Source of the DNA: Sphingopyxis flava
GTDB taxonomy: Bacteria > Pseudomonadota > Alphaproteobacteria > Sphingomonadales > Sphingomonadaceae
Reading direction: 5' to 3'
NCBI RefSeq assembly: GCF_900168005.1
Contig: NZ_FUYP01000001.1
Span: 186,001 to 250,000 of the forward strand
DNA length: 64,000 nucleotides
Shown: in pieces, positions 54,061-61,320 of the stretch
Position numbering within the stretch: position 1 is the stretch's first letter
How the letters are laid out: every line of letters begins with the position of its first letter
Notes under the pieces: model-generated
Database searches by the model: none
Told to the model about the DNA's origin: nothing
Seen by the model: only the letters and a program-made list of their open reading frames with translations
Translations under genes and position numbers: made by a program

Positions 54061-54332
54061 AGCACCGCCTCCCCTCGCCGCGCGAGCTCGTCGCGCAGCA
54101 CCTGACTGGGCACCGCGGTCAGCAGCGGCACATCGGCGAGCAAGACGTTGCGGGCCTTGTGAGGTTCGCGCACCAGCGCTCCCTGGCGGACCAGCGATTC
54201 CACTATGCGGTGGGCGCTGCTCTTGGCCGTCATGCCAAGATGGGCCGCGATTTCGTCGAGCGTCGGGGCGCAGCCCGCGGTCACGATGTTCTCGCGGATG
54301 AAATCGAGGACGCGGAGTTCCTTGCGGGTCAC
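54057..54332 (-). CDS. LexA-type winged-helix protein without protease domain
   Basis: A 91-aa protein that is only the LexA DNA-binding domain: MTRKELRVLDFIRENIVTAG, CAPTLDEIAAHLGMTAKSSA, HRIVESLVRQGALVREPHKA, RNVLL. GTG start overlapping the upstream stop. Lacking a S24 domain it cannot self-cleave in response to DNA damage. It may compete at LexA boxes of the host or regulate the phage. Confidence 0.82.
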   Translation of the reverse strand: MTRKELRVLDFIRENIVTAGCAPTLDEIAAHLGMTAKSSAHRIVESLVRQGALVREPHKARNVLLADVPLLTAVPSQVLRDELARRGEAVL

Positions 54333-54457
54333 CGGAGCACCGCCAGTAACGTAGGAACGCCAAAGGCCAGCGCCGCGAAGATCACCGCCGCGAAAGCGAA
54401 CGTGCGGTCGCCCGTGAATTCGGCGGTCAGATCGGTGCTGGGATCAGCGGGGTACAT
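54329..54457 (-). CDS. Small membrane protein (42 aa), first gene of the leftward operon
   Basis: MYPADPSTDLTAEFTGDRTF followed by one helix AFAAVIFAALAFGVPTLLAV. The stop overlaps the LexA-like start. It lies about 32 bases after the predicted leftward promoter -10. Function unknown; the shape is that of a small phage membrane protein. Confidence 0.55.
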   Translation of the reverse strand: MYPADPSTDLTAEFTGDRTFAFAAVIFAALAFGVPTLLAVLR

Positions 54458-54488
54458 CGGGGGCTCCGTCGTTGTGACGGTGCCCTTA

Positions 54489-54504
54489 TATTCCTCTAGG
54501 AATA
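54489..54504. promoter_or_regulatory. Operator in the leftward promoter (OL-like, promoter-proximal)
   Basis: TATTCC-TCTA-GGAATA, perfect palindrome. On the minus strand it lies in the spacer of a promoter with -35 TTGCGG and -10 TATAAG (16-base spacer), so a bound repressor would block it. It matches the sites at 56161 and 56192. Confidence 0.8.
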
Positions 54505-54519
54505 TTCCGCAAGCATAAA

Positions 54520-54535
54520 AATGCCCATAGGAATA
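54520..54535. promoter_or_regulatory. Second, degenerate operator of the leftward control region
   Basis: AATGCCCATAGGAATA aligns with the rightward site TATTCCCGTGGGAATA with 12 of 16 identities. Centre-to-centre distance to the 54489 site is 31 bases, like the 33 bases between the rightward pair. Probably a cooperative second repressor site. Confidence 0.6.
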
Positions 54536-54558
54536 GTTTTATTCCCGGGCGCCTTCCC

Positions 54559-54978
54559 CTACTCTTTCGGGGTGATCGCGCGGAGGATGGCGCCGACCGC
54601 GATGCAAAAGACGCCGAGCCCGAGCCCAGCCAAGCTGCCCGCGATCGCCATCCCTTTCTGAAACATCATGTCGAGGTTTGCGATCTCCGAAGGTCCCGTC
54701 GATCCCAAGATCGCGGCCCCGTAGGTCGACACGGTGGTTTTCATGCTGATCGAGACCGCCAAAGCTGCGACGCTGCAAATCGTAAGCATCCAACCCGCCA
54801 ACGACCATCCGCCGCCCGGATCGGTCTTTAGAGCAACCGGCACCTGGGGGAGCTGCTGTGCGGCAGGCGCATCCGAGGTCACGCTCGGAGGCTTCCCATC
54901 GGGATTCGCAAGCACGATCCACGCGATCAGAATGACTACAATCGCAATTACGCTCGCTATCCAGAGATCGTCGCTCAC
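54559..54978 (-). CDS. Three-helix membrane protein downstream of the repressor (RexB-like position)
   Basis: A 139-aa inner-membrane protein. Predicted helices are about residues 6-24 (WIASVIAIVVILIAWIVLA), 58-78 (WSLAGWMLTICSVAALAVSI) and 110-133 (MAIAGSLAGLGLGVFCIAVG). A Pro-rich loop lies between the first two. GTG start (54976-54978) with GGGGAGGG just before. It is third in line from the repressor, on the same strand, so it is likely expressed in the lysogen. No sequence similarity to RexB is claimed. Confidence 0.75.
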   Translation of the reverse strand: MSDDLWIASVIAIVVILIAWIVLANPDGKPPSVTSDAPAAQQLPQVPVALKTDPGGGWSLAGWMLTICSVAALAVSISMKTTVSTYGAAILGSTGPSEIANLDMMFQKGMAIAGSLAGLGLGVFCIAVGAILRAITPKE

Positions 54979-54999
54979 ATTGCCCTCCCCTGATAATCG

Positions 55000-55389
55000 T
55001 CAATCGTCCGGCCAGATCTCATCAGGCCACCATTCTTGTTGTTGCACCTCTTCGGCTCGTCTCGGCGGCAGCGTGGGCACCTCCCCGCCAAAGGCAATAC
55101 GAGCGAAGGGTCTGCCCCCCGGTTGCCCCTGAAAAATCGCCCTCACCTCACCCCGGCGCATCATCATGCCCACGTACGGGGCACGCTCTGCCGGTAGATA
55201 CCCCATCTGGATGCCGTCGCCGGACATTACGGCGATGGCGTTCTCATCATGTTCATTCTCCGGCTCGGGCTTGAGCTCGATTGGGTCGCCCGGCGCGCAT
55301 AGCTCGATTGCGAAACGTCGGGACGGAGCCTTGCGCCCCTTGTTGGGAAACTGGCTCCCGACGATCGGCAGAGTAATTTGCGCCGGCAA
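55000..55389 (-). CDS. HIRAN-domain protein downstream of the repressor (RexA-like position)
   Basis: A 129-aa protein, mostly one HIRAN domain: ITLPIVGSQFPNKG, IELKPEPENEHDENAIAVMS, GDGIQMGYLPAERAPYVGMM. HIRAN domains bind DNA ends or damaged/stalled replication DNA (HLTF, Rad5) and occur alone in phages. TTG at 55389 is chosen because GAGGGG, which overlaps the repressor stop codon, lies 6 bases before it. A TTG at 55434 has no such site. The C-terminal tail is acidic and Trp-rich (QQQEWWPDEIWPDD). Confidence 0.82.
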   Translation of the reverse strand: MPAQITLPIVGSQFPNKGRKAPSRRFAIELCAPGDPIELKPEPENEHDENAIAVMSGDGIQMGYLPAERAPYVGMMMRRGEVRAIFQGQPGGRPFARIAFGGEVPTLPPRRAEEVQQQEWWPDEIWPDD

Positions 55390-55399
55390 TTGTCGCCCC

Positions 55400-56125
55400 T
55401 CAGTGTCGCCTTCCTGACCAGACCACGCGACCAATAATACGTATCATCGCTTTCGGATAGGTCCGCACGCGAGCAGGATGATCCGGGTTGTCGGAAACGA
55501 CCTCGATCATGCCTTTCTCGGGCGACGGCATGAGACGCTTGACCGCCCCGGCCCCGTCGATCGTGATCGCATACACTCGATCCGCGCGCTTGAGCTCATT
55601 CTGGTCTAGGTCGATCAGAACGTCGTCCTGGTCTCCGATCGTTGGCCTCATGCTGTCGCCGACCCCGCGGCCGATGATGAGGCGCTCAAAAGGCGCTGGC
55701 GAAATCGCGCTCAACCAATTCGCGTCAAAGGACACTTCGGTTTCCTCGAACCACTCGGCCAGGTCCGTGCCCTCGCCCATTGCCAGCTCGAGATTGAGGC
55801 ATTTGAGCTTGACCGCGCCAACGTCGTCATAGGCTCCGCGAGTAGGGAACTGCTCGGGCGCGCGCTTGAGATCCAGAGGTCGGCCGTTCGGGCCGCGGGC
55901 GCCGCCTGCTTTTGGCACCCAGTCCAGGTCCCGGAATTCCCGCTCGCTGACACCAGCGAGCTCAGCCAGGGCTGAGAGGTTGTCACCCTCCGGCGCGGTC
56001 GCCCCCTTCTCCCACTTGGATATGTTGGCCTGTTGGGTGCCGATCGCTGCCGCGAACTGCGTCTGGTTCATGCCCAGGCTGTGGCGAAGGGCCGCAATAT
56101 TCTGTGCGAGAATGGGTTTGCTCAT
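55400..56125 (-). CDS. CI/LexA-like phage repressor (XRE + S24 peptidase)
   Basis: A 241-aa protein. Residues 5-60 form the helix-turn-helix (LGMNQTQFAAAIGTQQANIS, KWEKGATAPEG). Residues 145-235 form the S24 domain with Ser158 in GVGDSMRPTIGDQDD and Lys196 in GAGAVKRL, an intact Ser-Lys dyad. It should be cleaved with RecA help after DNA damage. The start at 56125 gives the family N-terminus. A minus-strand -10 TAGAAT (56155-56160) with a poor -35 lies upstream, as in an activator-dependent PRM. Its likely sites are the ATTCC-N4-GGAAT palindromes. Confidence 0.93.
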   Translation of the reverse strand: MSKPILAQNIAALRHSLGMNQTQFAAAIGTQQANISKWEKGATAPEGDNLSALAELAGVSEREFRDLDWVPKAGGARGPNGRPLDLKRAPEQFPTRGAYDDVGAVKLKCLNLELAMGEGTDLAEWFEETEVSFDANWLSAISPAPFERLIIGRGVGDSMRPTIGDQDDVLIDLDQNELKRADRVYAITIDGAGAVKRLMPSPEKGMIEVVSDNPDHPARVRTYPKAMIRIIGRVVWSGRRH

Positions 56126-56160
56126 GCGCGACGCATAATCCAACCCCCTGCACAATTCTA

Positions 56161-56174
56161 ATTCCCCAAGGAAT
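56161..56174. promoter_or_regulatory. Operator between repressor and Cro-like gene (inner site)
   Basis: ATTCC-CCAA-GGAAT, perfect arms. It lies just upstream of the predicted -10 of the repressor promoter and upstream of the rightward -35. Binding here could control repressor transcription. Confidence 0.78.
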
Positions 56175-56191
56175 ATTCCTGCTTGCATATT

Positions 56192-56207
56192 TATTCCCGT
56201 GGGAATA
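56192..56207. promoter_or_regulatory. Operator in the rightward promoter (OR-like)
   Basis: TATTCC-CGTG-GGAATA, perfect palindrome, 13 bases before the Cro-like ATG (56220). A -35-like TTGCAT (56183-56188) precedes it and ATATCA overlaps its end, so the operator fills the spacer exactly as on the left side. Confidence 0.8.
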
Positions 56208-56219
56208 TCACCCGTGTTC

Positions 56220-56477
56220 ATGGACAATCTCCGAGACATCAGGCGCCAGCTCGGGCTGACGCAAATCGAAATGGGCGAGCAGCTTGGACTGGATCAGTCC
56301 ACGATCTCGCGGTTTGAGAGCGGTGCGCTGGCGATGGACAAGCGGACAAAGCTCGCGGTCCAAGCCCTGCTTGCAGCGGTCGCGACCTGCGGCGTCTGCG
56401 ATCGCCGTGCGTCCGACCCCGCGTGTTTGGCCTGCACGGCCCCCGACTGCGGCCTCCGCCAGAGGGAGGCCGCGTGA
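56220..56477 (+). CDS. Cro-like XRE protein
   Basis: An 85-aa protein: MDNLRDIRRQLGLTQIEMGE, QLGLDQSTISRFESGALAMD, then a C-terminal part with several Cys (CGVCDRRASDPACLACTAPD). Its gene is first in the rightward operon and divergent from the repressor. A GTG at 56199 lies inside the operator and is unlikely. No Shine-Dalgarno is seen before 56220 and the -10 is only about 12 bases upstream, so the mRNA may be leaderless. The Cys cluster may bind metal. Confidence 0.85.
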   Translation: MDNLRDIRRQLGLTQIEMGEQLGLDQSTISRFESGALAMDKRTKLAVQALLAAVATCGVCDRRASDPACLACTAPDCGLRQREAA

Positions 56478-56622
56478 CCAAGTTTTCCGGCACTGACGCC
56501 CCCTATCGGAGGTGCCGGACAGCGCGGCGGGAGTTTTCCCCCACGATTCCTCGCTCCCGCCGCGCTGATTGAAATCTGTCTGTTCCATGCGGCGAAACTG
56601 CCGCAACAACGAGTGCTATCCA

Positions 56623-57093
56623 ATGGAAAACATAGGTGCTTTTTCCGCTCCTGCTGTAAAAATGCTGATCTCCGACACCCTCCGGATGTACGTCGGCGGC
56701 TACGGCAAACGCTTCACCTGGCCGGAGCTCGCCGACGCGACTTTCGACGCCAACGGCGACCTGAAGACATGGGAGCGCCGCCTGCGCAGCTATGTCGAGG
56801 ACGGCGGGCCCCTGATGCCGCTCGATGTCTTCATGCGCGTATTCGCTGCCCTGCCCCCGCAGGCCTTCCAGCGCGTCGCGACCCGCATGGGTTTCAGCAC
56901 CGCCCCGATGGAGGTCGACGGCGCCGCCACTGTGCGCCGCGCCGGCGTCGTGGCCGCGCGGATCTCGCAGAAGGTGGCCGAAGCGCTCGAAGACGGAAGG
57001 ATCGATCACGGCGAACTCGCCGGCATCATCAGCGAGGTCAACGAAGCAACCCCGGTCTTCAATTCCATCGCGGGCGGGTCCGCCCCGCACTGA
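56623..57093 (+). CDS. Hypothetical phage early protein (156 aa)
   Basis: MENIGAFSAPAVKMLISDTL, RMYVGGYGKRFTWPELADAT and DALEDGRIDHGELAGIISEV-type helices. The second gene of the rightward operon, where lambdoid phages carry cII-type regulators; I see no clear helix-turn-helix. TATCCA precedes the ATG. Soluble and of normal composition. Confidence 0.68.
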   Translation: MENIGAFSAPAVKMLISDTLRMYVGGYGKRFTWPELADATFDANGDLKTWERRLRSYVEDGGPLMPLDVFMRVFAALPPQAFQRVATRMGFSTAPMEVDGAATVRRAGVVAARISQKVAEALEDGRIDHGELAGIISEVNEATPVFNSIAGGSAPH

Positions 57094-57146
57094 CGGCGGT
57101 TTCCCCACCCAAACAGCCCCTCGCGGGCAACTAAGGAGCGAAAGCT

Positions 57147-57416
57147 ATGAGCGAAGCTGCGGTTTCGGACGAACAACTGCGCCTTTTTGTCGAGAGGATC
57201 GAGCGCCTCGAAGAAGAGAAGAAGGCGCTCGGCGAGGATATCCGCGACGTCTACAGCGAGGCGAAGGCGCAAGGGTACGATACCAAGATCCTTCGCAAGG
57301 TCATCCGCCTGCGCAAGATGAGCCCGCATGATCGCGCCGAGATGGACGCTCTGCTCGAGATCTACTGCAACGCGGTCGGCATCCAGCTGAACCTGCCTCT
57401 CGCCGCGGCGGCGTGA
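57147..57416 (+). CDS. DUF2312/GapR-like nucleoid protein
   Basis: An 89-aa protein: DEQLRLFVERIERLEEEKKA, LGEDIRDVYSEAKAQGYDTK, ILRKVIRLRKMSPHDRAEMD, then ALLEIYCNAVG. This is the full GapR family pattern. Caulobacter GapR binds overtwisted DNA ahead of forks and helps topoisomerases. AAGGAG lies 9 bases before the ATG. The stop overlaps the helicase-methylase start (ATGA). A phage-borne copy just before the replication genes suggests a role in phage DNA replication. Confidence 0.9.
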   Translation: MSEAAVSDEQLRLFVERIERLEEEKKALGEDIRDVYSEAKAQGYDTKILRKVIRLRKMSPHDRAEMDALLEIYCNAVGIQLNLPLAAAA

Positions 57417-60034
57417 CCATGACGGCGGAGAATTATCAAAGCTTCCTCGAAGCCAAGATGCCGGTGGCACCGCTCGCCGGCCTTCCCTGCTCACTCGAGG
57501 ACGTACCGACCCACTTGGTCGACGGCCGCCCTATCAAGGATCACCAGCGCCATATCGTGCGATGGGCGGTCGAGGGCGGCCGCCGCGCGCTGTTCGAGGC
57601 CTTCGGGCTCGGCAAGTCGATCCAGCAACTGCTGATTGCCAACATCATCCTCGATAAGCTCGAGGCCGACCCTGATCGCGACCCTTCGGCGCCGAACATG
57701 GGCCTGATCGTCTGCCCGCTCGGCGTGCGCCGCGAATTCATGAAGGATGCGGCTCTGCTCGGGATCACGGTTCATTTCGTCCAGAGCGATGCGGAGATCG
57801 ACGCCAAGGGCGATTACTGCGCCATCCACATCACGAATTATGAGAGCGTCCGCGAGGGGAAGATCGACGTCAGCCGGTTCAACGTCGCCTGCCTGGACGA
57901 AGCGTCGGTGCTGCGCAGCTATGGCAGCAAGACCTTTCAGGAGTTCCTGCCGCTCTTCGAGGCCGTGCCCTATCGCTTCGTCGCGACCGCCACACCCTCC
58001 CCCAACCGCTACAAGGAACTGATCCACTATGGCGGCTTTCTCGGCATCATGGACACAGGCCAGGCGCTTACGCGCTTCTTCCAGCGCAACAGCGAGAAGG
58101 CGAACGACCTCACGCTCTATCCGCACAAGGAAGATGAATTCTGGCTCTGGCTGAACAGCTGGGCGGTCTTCCTTCAGCGCCCGTCAGATCTCGGCTTCAG
58201 CGACGAAGGTTATATCCTTCCTGAAATCGAGGTGCGGTGGCATTGCGTCGAAGCCGATATCAGCGACGCCGGCGCCGACAGCAACGGACAGGGGCGCCTC
58301 ATCCGCGACAACGCGGTCGGCGTTGTCCAGGCTAGCCGCGAGAAGCGCCGCACCATGGATGCCCGCATCGCGAAGGTCGCCGAGATCATCGCCGCGGATC
58401 CCGACGATCATTACATCATCTGGCACGACCTCGAGGATGAACGGCGCGCCATCACCGCGCTAGATATTCCCGGCCGGGACCGGATCGCCGCAGTCTATGG
58501 GTCTCAGGACCTGGACGAGCGCGAGGCGATCGTCGGTGATTTCAGCGACGGCCGGATCAAGGACCTCGCCGCCAAGCCGGTGATGCTCGGCTCCGGTACC
58601 AACCTGCAGATGCACTGCCACCGCGAGATTTTCGCGGGCATCGGTCACAAGTTCAACGACTTCATCCAGGCGATCTATCGCGTCCAGCGCTTCGGGCAGA
58701 CCCGGCCCGTCATCGTCGACGTCATCTATGCCGAAACCGAGGAAGAAGTCCGGCGCGTGCTTCTCGAAAAGTGGGCGCTCCACGAAGAGCTCACGGCAAA
58801 GATGAGCACGATCATCCGCAAATACGGCCTCACGCACGTCGCGGCCGCCGATGTCGCGAGCCGGAGCATCGGTGTCGAGCGCGCCGAAGCCCGCGGCGAA
58901 GGCTGGATCCTCGCCCATAACGACTGCGTCGAAGAAGCGCGGCTGCTCGAGGAAAACAGTCTCGACCTCATCGTGACGTCGATCCCCTTCTCCAACCACT
59001 ATGAGTACACGCCGAGCTACAACGATTTCGGGCACACCGACAACGACGCGCACTTCTTCGAGCAGATGGATTACCTGACGCCGGAGCTATATCGCGCGCT
59101 CCGCCCCGGCCGGCTCGCCTGCATCCATGTGAAGGACAGGATCCTGTTCGGCGCGGTCACCGGCGAAGGCGTGCCGACCGTCAATCCCTTCCATGCCAAG
59201 ACGCTGTTCCATTACCAGCGCCACGGCTTCCAGTTCATGGGCATGATCACGGTCATCACCGATGTCGTGCGCGAGAACAACCAGACCTACCGGCTCAGCT
59301 ATTCGGAGATGCTGAAGGACGGCACCAAGATGGGAGCCGGAAGCCCCGAATATATCCTGCTGATGCGCAAGCCCCAGAGCGACCGAAGCCGCGGCTATGC
59401 CGACAAACCTGTCGCCAAGTCGCCCGAGGAATACAGCCTTGCGCGCTGGCAGATCGACGCGCACGCTTTCTGGCGCTCATCGGGCGATCGTCCACTCTAC
59501 CCCGCCGAGCTCGAGGCCGTGGCGCCGCGCTTCGCGGAGATGGGCGTCGGCCCGCTGGTCAAGACATTCACCACCGAAAGCCGCGATCTGATCTATGACG
59601 CTGAGGCGCATGTCGCGATCGGCGAGGCTATCGAAGCACGCGATCCGAATGACGGCCGGGGCCACCTGCCCCGCACCTTCATGTCGCTCGCTCCTGGCAG
59701 CCATCACCCAGATGTCTGGGACGACGTCGTCCGGATGAAGACGCTGAACGCCGAGCAGGTGCAGAAGGGCCGCGAAAAGCACGTCTGCCCGCTTCAATTC
59801 GATATCGTCGACCGGCTGATCGACCGCTTCAGCATGAAGGGCGAACTCGTCTACGATCCCTTCTGTGGCCTCGGGACAGTTCCCATGCGAGCGATCATGA
59901 AGGGGCGCCGAGGCCGGGGCAGCGAGCTCAACCCCGACTATTTCCGGCACAGCTGCCTGTACCTCTCCGAGGCCGAGCGCGAGATCGCCGTTCCCTCGCT
60001 GTTCGACATGCTCGAACTGGAGGCCGCGGCATGA
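57413..60034 (+). CDS. Helicase-DNA methyltransferase fusion
   Basis: An 873-aa protein. Residues 30-470 are an SF2/SNF2-type helicase: GLGKS (about 67, a shortened Walker A), LDEAS (about 161), TATPSPN (about 193) and QAIYRVQRFGQT (about 420). Residues 490-870 are a DNA methyltransferase in beta order: motif IV-like TSIPFSNHY (about 522), then a target-recognition part, then motif I DPFCGLGTVP (about 815). The motif IV SIPF deviates from DPPY/SPPY. It may methylate phage DNA while moving along it, or unwind and modify. No restriction nuclease motif is seen. Confidence 0.88.
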   Translation: MTMTAENYQSFLEAKMPVAPLAGLPCSLEDVPTHLVDGRPIKDHQRHIVRWAVEGGRRALFEAFGLGKSIQQLLIANIILDKLEADPDRDPSAPNMGLIVCPLGVRREFMKDAALLGITVHFVQSDAEIDAKGDYCAIHITNYESVREGKIDVSRFNVACLDEASVLRSYGSKTFQEFLPLFEAVPYRFVATATPSPNRYKELIHYGGFLGIMDTGQALTRFFQRNSEKANDLTLYPHKEDEFWLWLNSWAVFLQRPSDLGFSDEGYILPEIEVRWHCVEADISDAGADSNGQGRLIRDNAVGVVQASREKRRTMDARIAKVAEIIAADPDDHYIIWHDLEDERRAITALDIPGRDRIAAVYGSQDLDEREAIVGDFSDGRIKDLAAKPVMLGSGTNLQMHCHREIFAGIGHKFNDFIQAIYRVQRFGQTRPVIVDVIYAETEEEVRRVLLEKWALHEELTAKMSTIIRKYGLTHVAAADVASRSIGVERAEARGEGWILAHNDCVEEARLLEENSLDLIVTSIPFSNHYEYTPSYNDFGHTDNDAHFFEQMDYLTPELYRALRPGRLACIHVKDRILFGAVTGEGVPTVNPFHAKTLFHYQRHGFQFMGMITVITDVVRENNQTYRLSYSEMLKDGTKMGAGSPEYILLMRKPQSDRSRGYADKPVAKSPEEYSLARWQIDAHAFWRSSGDRPLYPAELEAVAPRFAEMGVGPLVKTFTTESRDLIYDAEAHVAIGEAIEARDPNDGRGHLPRTFMSLAPGSHHPDVWDDVVRMKTLNAEQVQKGREKHVCPLQFDIVDRLIDRFSMKGELVYDPFCGLGTVPMRAIMKGRRGRGSELNPDYFRHSCLYLSEAEREIAVPSLFDMLELEAAA

Positions 60035-60402
60035 CGTGGCTGAGCCGCCTATTCGGACAGCGCCGAACCGCGCCACCGCCGCCGCGCGACATGCGCAATA
60101 TGAACGAGGATTGGAAGGCGGGAGATCTCGCCAGGTGCGTGGCGCATTACTTCGTTCCTGGAACGCCTGAGGATCCGCACTTCGGGGACATCCTGCGTGT
60201 CTCGGAAGTGTATCAAGGGTCAATCTTGGGGCGACATGCGCTCGCCTACGGGCTGCGCTTTCACGGAAAGTCATCGCCCCACGGATGGATCTGCACAGCG
60301 TTCATCAAGATCAAACCGGAGACCACTGCAGACGAGGTGGAAGACGGTATCATCGCCAAGATTAAGCGCGCCGCCCGCAAGGGCGCGGGAGTGGACGCAT
60401 GA
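60031..60402 (+). CDS. Hypothetical phage protein (123 aa)
   Basis: MTWLSRLFGQRRTAPPPPRD at the start, then a compact beta-type domain (GDILRVSEVYQGSILGRHAL, YGLRFHGKSSPHGWICTAFI) and a basic helix (IIAKIKRAARKG). Both ends overlap neighbours by 4 bases. Not recognised. Confidence 0.65.
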   Translation: MTWLSRLFGQRRTAPPPPRDMRNMNEDWKAGDLARCVAHYFVPGTPEDPHFGDILRVSEVYQGSILGRHALAYGLRFHGKSSPHGWICTAFIKIKPETTADEVEDGIIAKIKRAARKGAGVDA

Positions 60403-60929
60403 ACCTTCCCGTTCCCACCTGTGCCGACTGCGGTGTCGCCCGCTTCTCCACCAAGCCGAAGAAGTCGCCTTATTGCCGGCGATGCATCGGGCGCCACACC
60501 GGCCGCTCGCCAGCGCGCCGCGCGAAGTGCAGTGCGGCGATGAAAGCGTATCTCGCCGACCCGAACGCGCTCGCTGCTCACGCTAAGCGCACCGGCGACG
60601 GCCTGCGCCGCGCTATAGCCGAAAACCCGGAATTCGCCGAGAAGCGCCGCGAGCTCGGCCGCATGATCGGCAAGACGCGCCTCGGCGTGATGAACCGGCC
60701 GGCCGGTTGCCCTTCCCGAATTCTCGCGGGGCGCCGCTCGGGCGCGACAAAGCTCGCATGGTGCCCTGTCGAGTACCGGGATGATTATCGCCGCCTGGTA
60801 AAGAGCCAGGGCCTCAAGGCTGCTGAGGCCCGCAAGGTGATCGAGGACCAGATCGCGGCCGATGCAGCACGCTTTGCCGCGACCGGCGTCTTGCCGCAGT
60901 CGCGCCGCAACGAAGGCGCTCCGGCATGA
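60399..60929 (+). CDS. Phage zinc-ribbon protein (176 aa)
   Basis: The N-terminus has two Cys pairs (CADCGVARFSTKPKKSPYCR, RC) that form a zinc ribbon. The C-terminal part WCPVEYRDDYRRLVKSQGLK, AAEARKVIEDQIAADAARFA recurs in phage proteins near replication genes. Probably DNA-binding; role unknown. Confidence 0.7.
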   Translation: MNLPVPTCADCGVARFSTKPKKSPYCRRCIGRHTGRSPARRAKCSAAMKAYLADPNALAAHAKRTGDGLRRAIAENPEFAEKRRELGRMIGKTRLGVMNRPAGCPSRILAGRRSGATKLAWCPVEYRDDYRRLVKSQGLKAAEARKVIEDQIAADAARFAATGVLPQSRRNEGAPA

Positions 60930-61081
60930 CGGCCCCGGCGATCACGACGCGCATGCAGCGCGACTTTGTCCGCCGCCATCTCGGTGTGCGGCTTCACCAC
61001 ATCTTTCGCATGGCGGACGGCCGGGAGATCCCGTGCGCGGGACCCGGCTTCTGCCGTGAATGTAATCGGGAGGCATCATGA
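60926..61081 (+). CDS. Small phage protein (51 aa) with Cys pair
   Basis: MTAPAITTRMQRDFVRRHLG, VRLHHIFRMADGREIPCAGP, GFCRECNREAS. Starts and ends with 4-base overlaps. The spaced Cys residues suggest a metal site. It is supported mainly by the tight operon fit. Confidence 0.55.
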   Translation: MTAPAITTRMQRDFVRRHLGVRLHHIFRMADGREIPCAGPGFCRECNREAS

Positions 61082-61320
61082 CCAAGAACCGTCTCAAGGA
61101 TCTCAACGATCATCTTTTCGCTCAGATGGAGCGCCTTTCGGAAGAGGGTATCTCGGCGGAGGACATCGAGGCCGAGGTGAAGCGCACCGACGCGATCGTC
61201 GCCGTGTCGGACCAGATCCTCGCCAATGCCAATTTCCATCTTAAGGCGGCAACCCTGATCGCCCAGCACGGCGACCGCTTCAAAAAGTCGCTGCCCATGA
61301 TCGAGGGGCCGGCTGAATGA
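61078..61320 (+). CDS. Hypothetical phage protein (80 aa)
   Basis: A fully helical protein: KDLNDHLFAQMERLSEEGIS, AEDIEAEVKRTDAIVAVSDQ, ILANANFHLKAATLIAQHGD. This pattern is common in proteobacterial phage early regions directly before an HNH protein, as here. Function unknown. Confidence 0.72.
   Translation: MTKNRLKDLNDHLFAQMERLSEEGISAEDIEAEVKRTDAIVAVSDQILANANFHLKAATLIAQHGDRFKKSLPMIEGPAE

Noticed and set aside
55390..55434. Earlier TTG start for the HIRAN protein
   Set aside because: No Shine-Dalgarno before 55434, whereas GAGGGG is well placed for 55389.
57413..60034. Reading the helicase-methylase as a type III or ISP restriction enzyme
   Set aside because: No PD-(D/E)XK or other nuclease motif is visible in the 873 residues, so a restriction activity cannot be supported.
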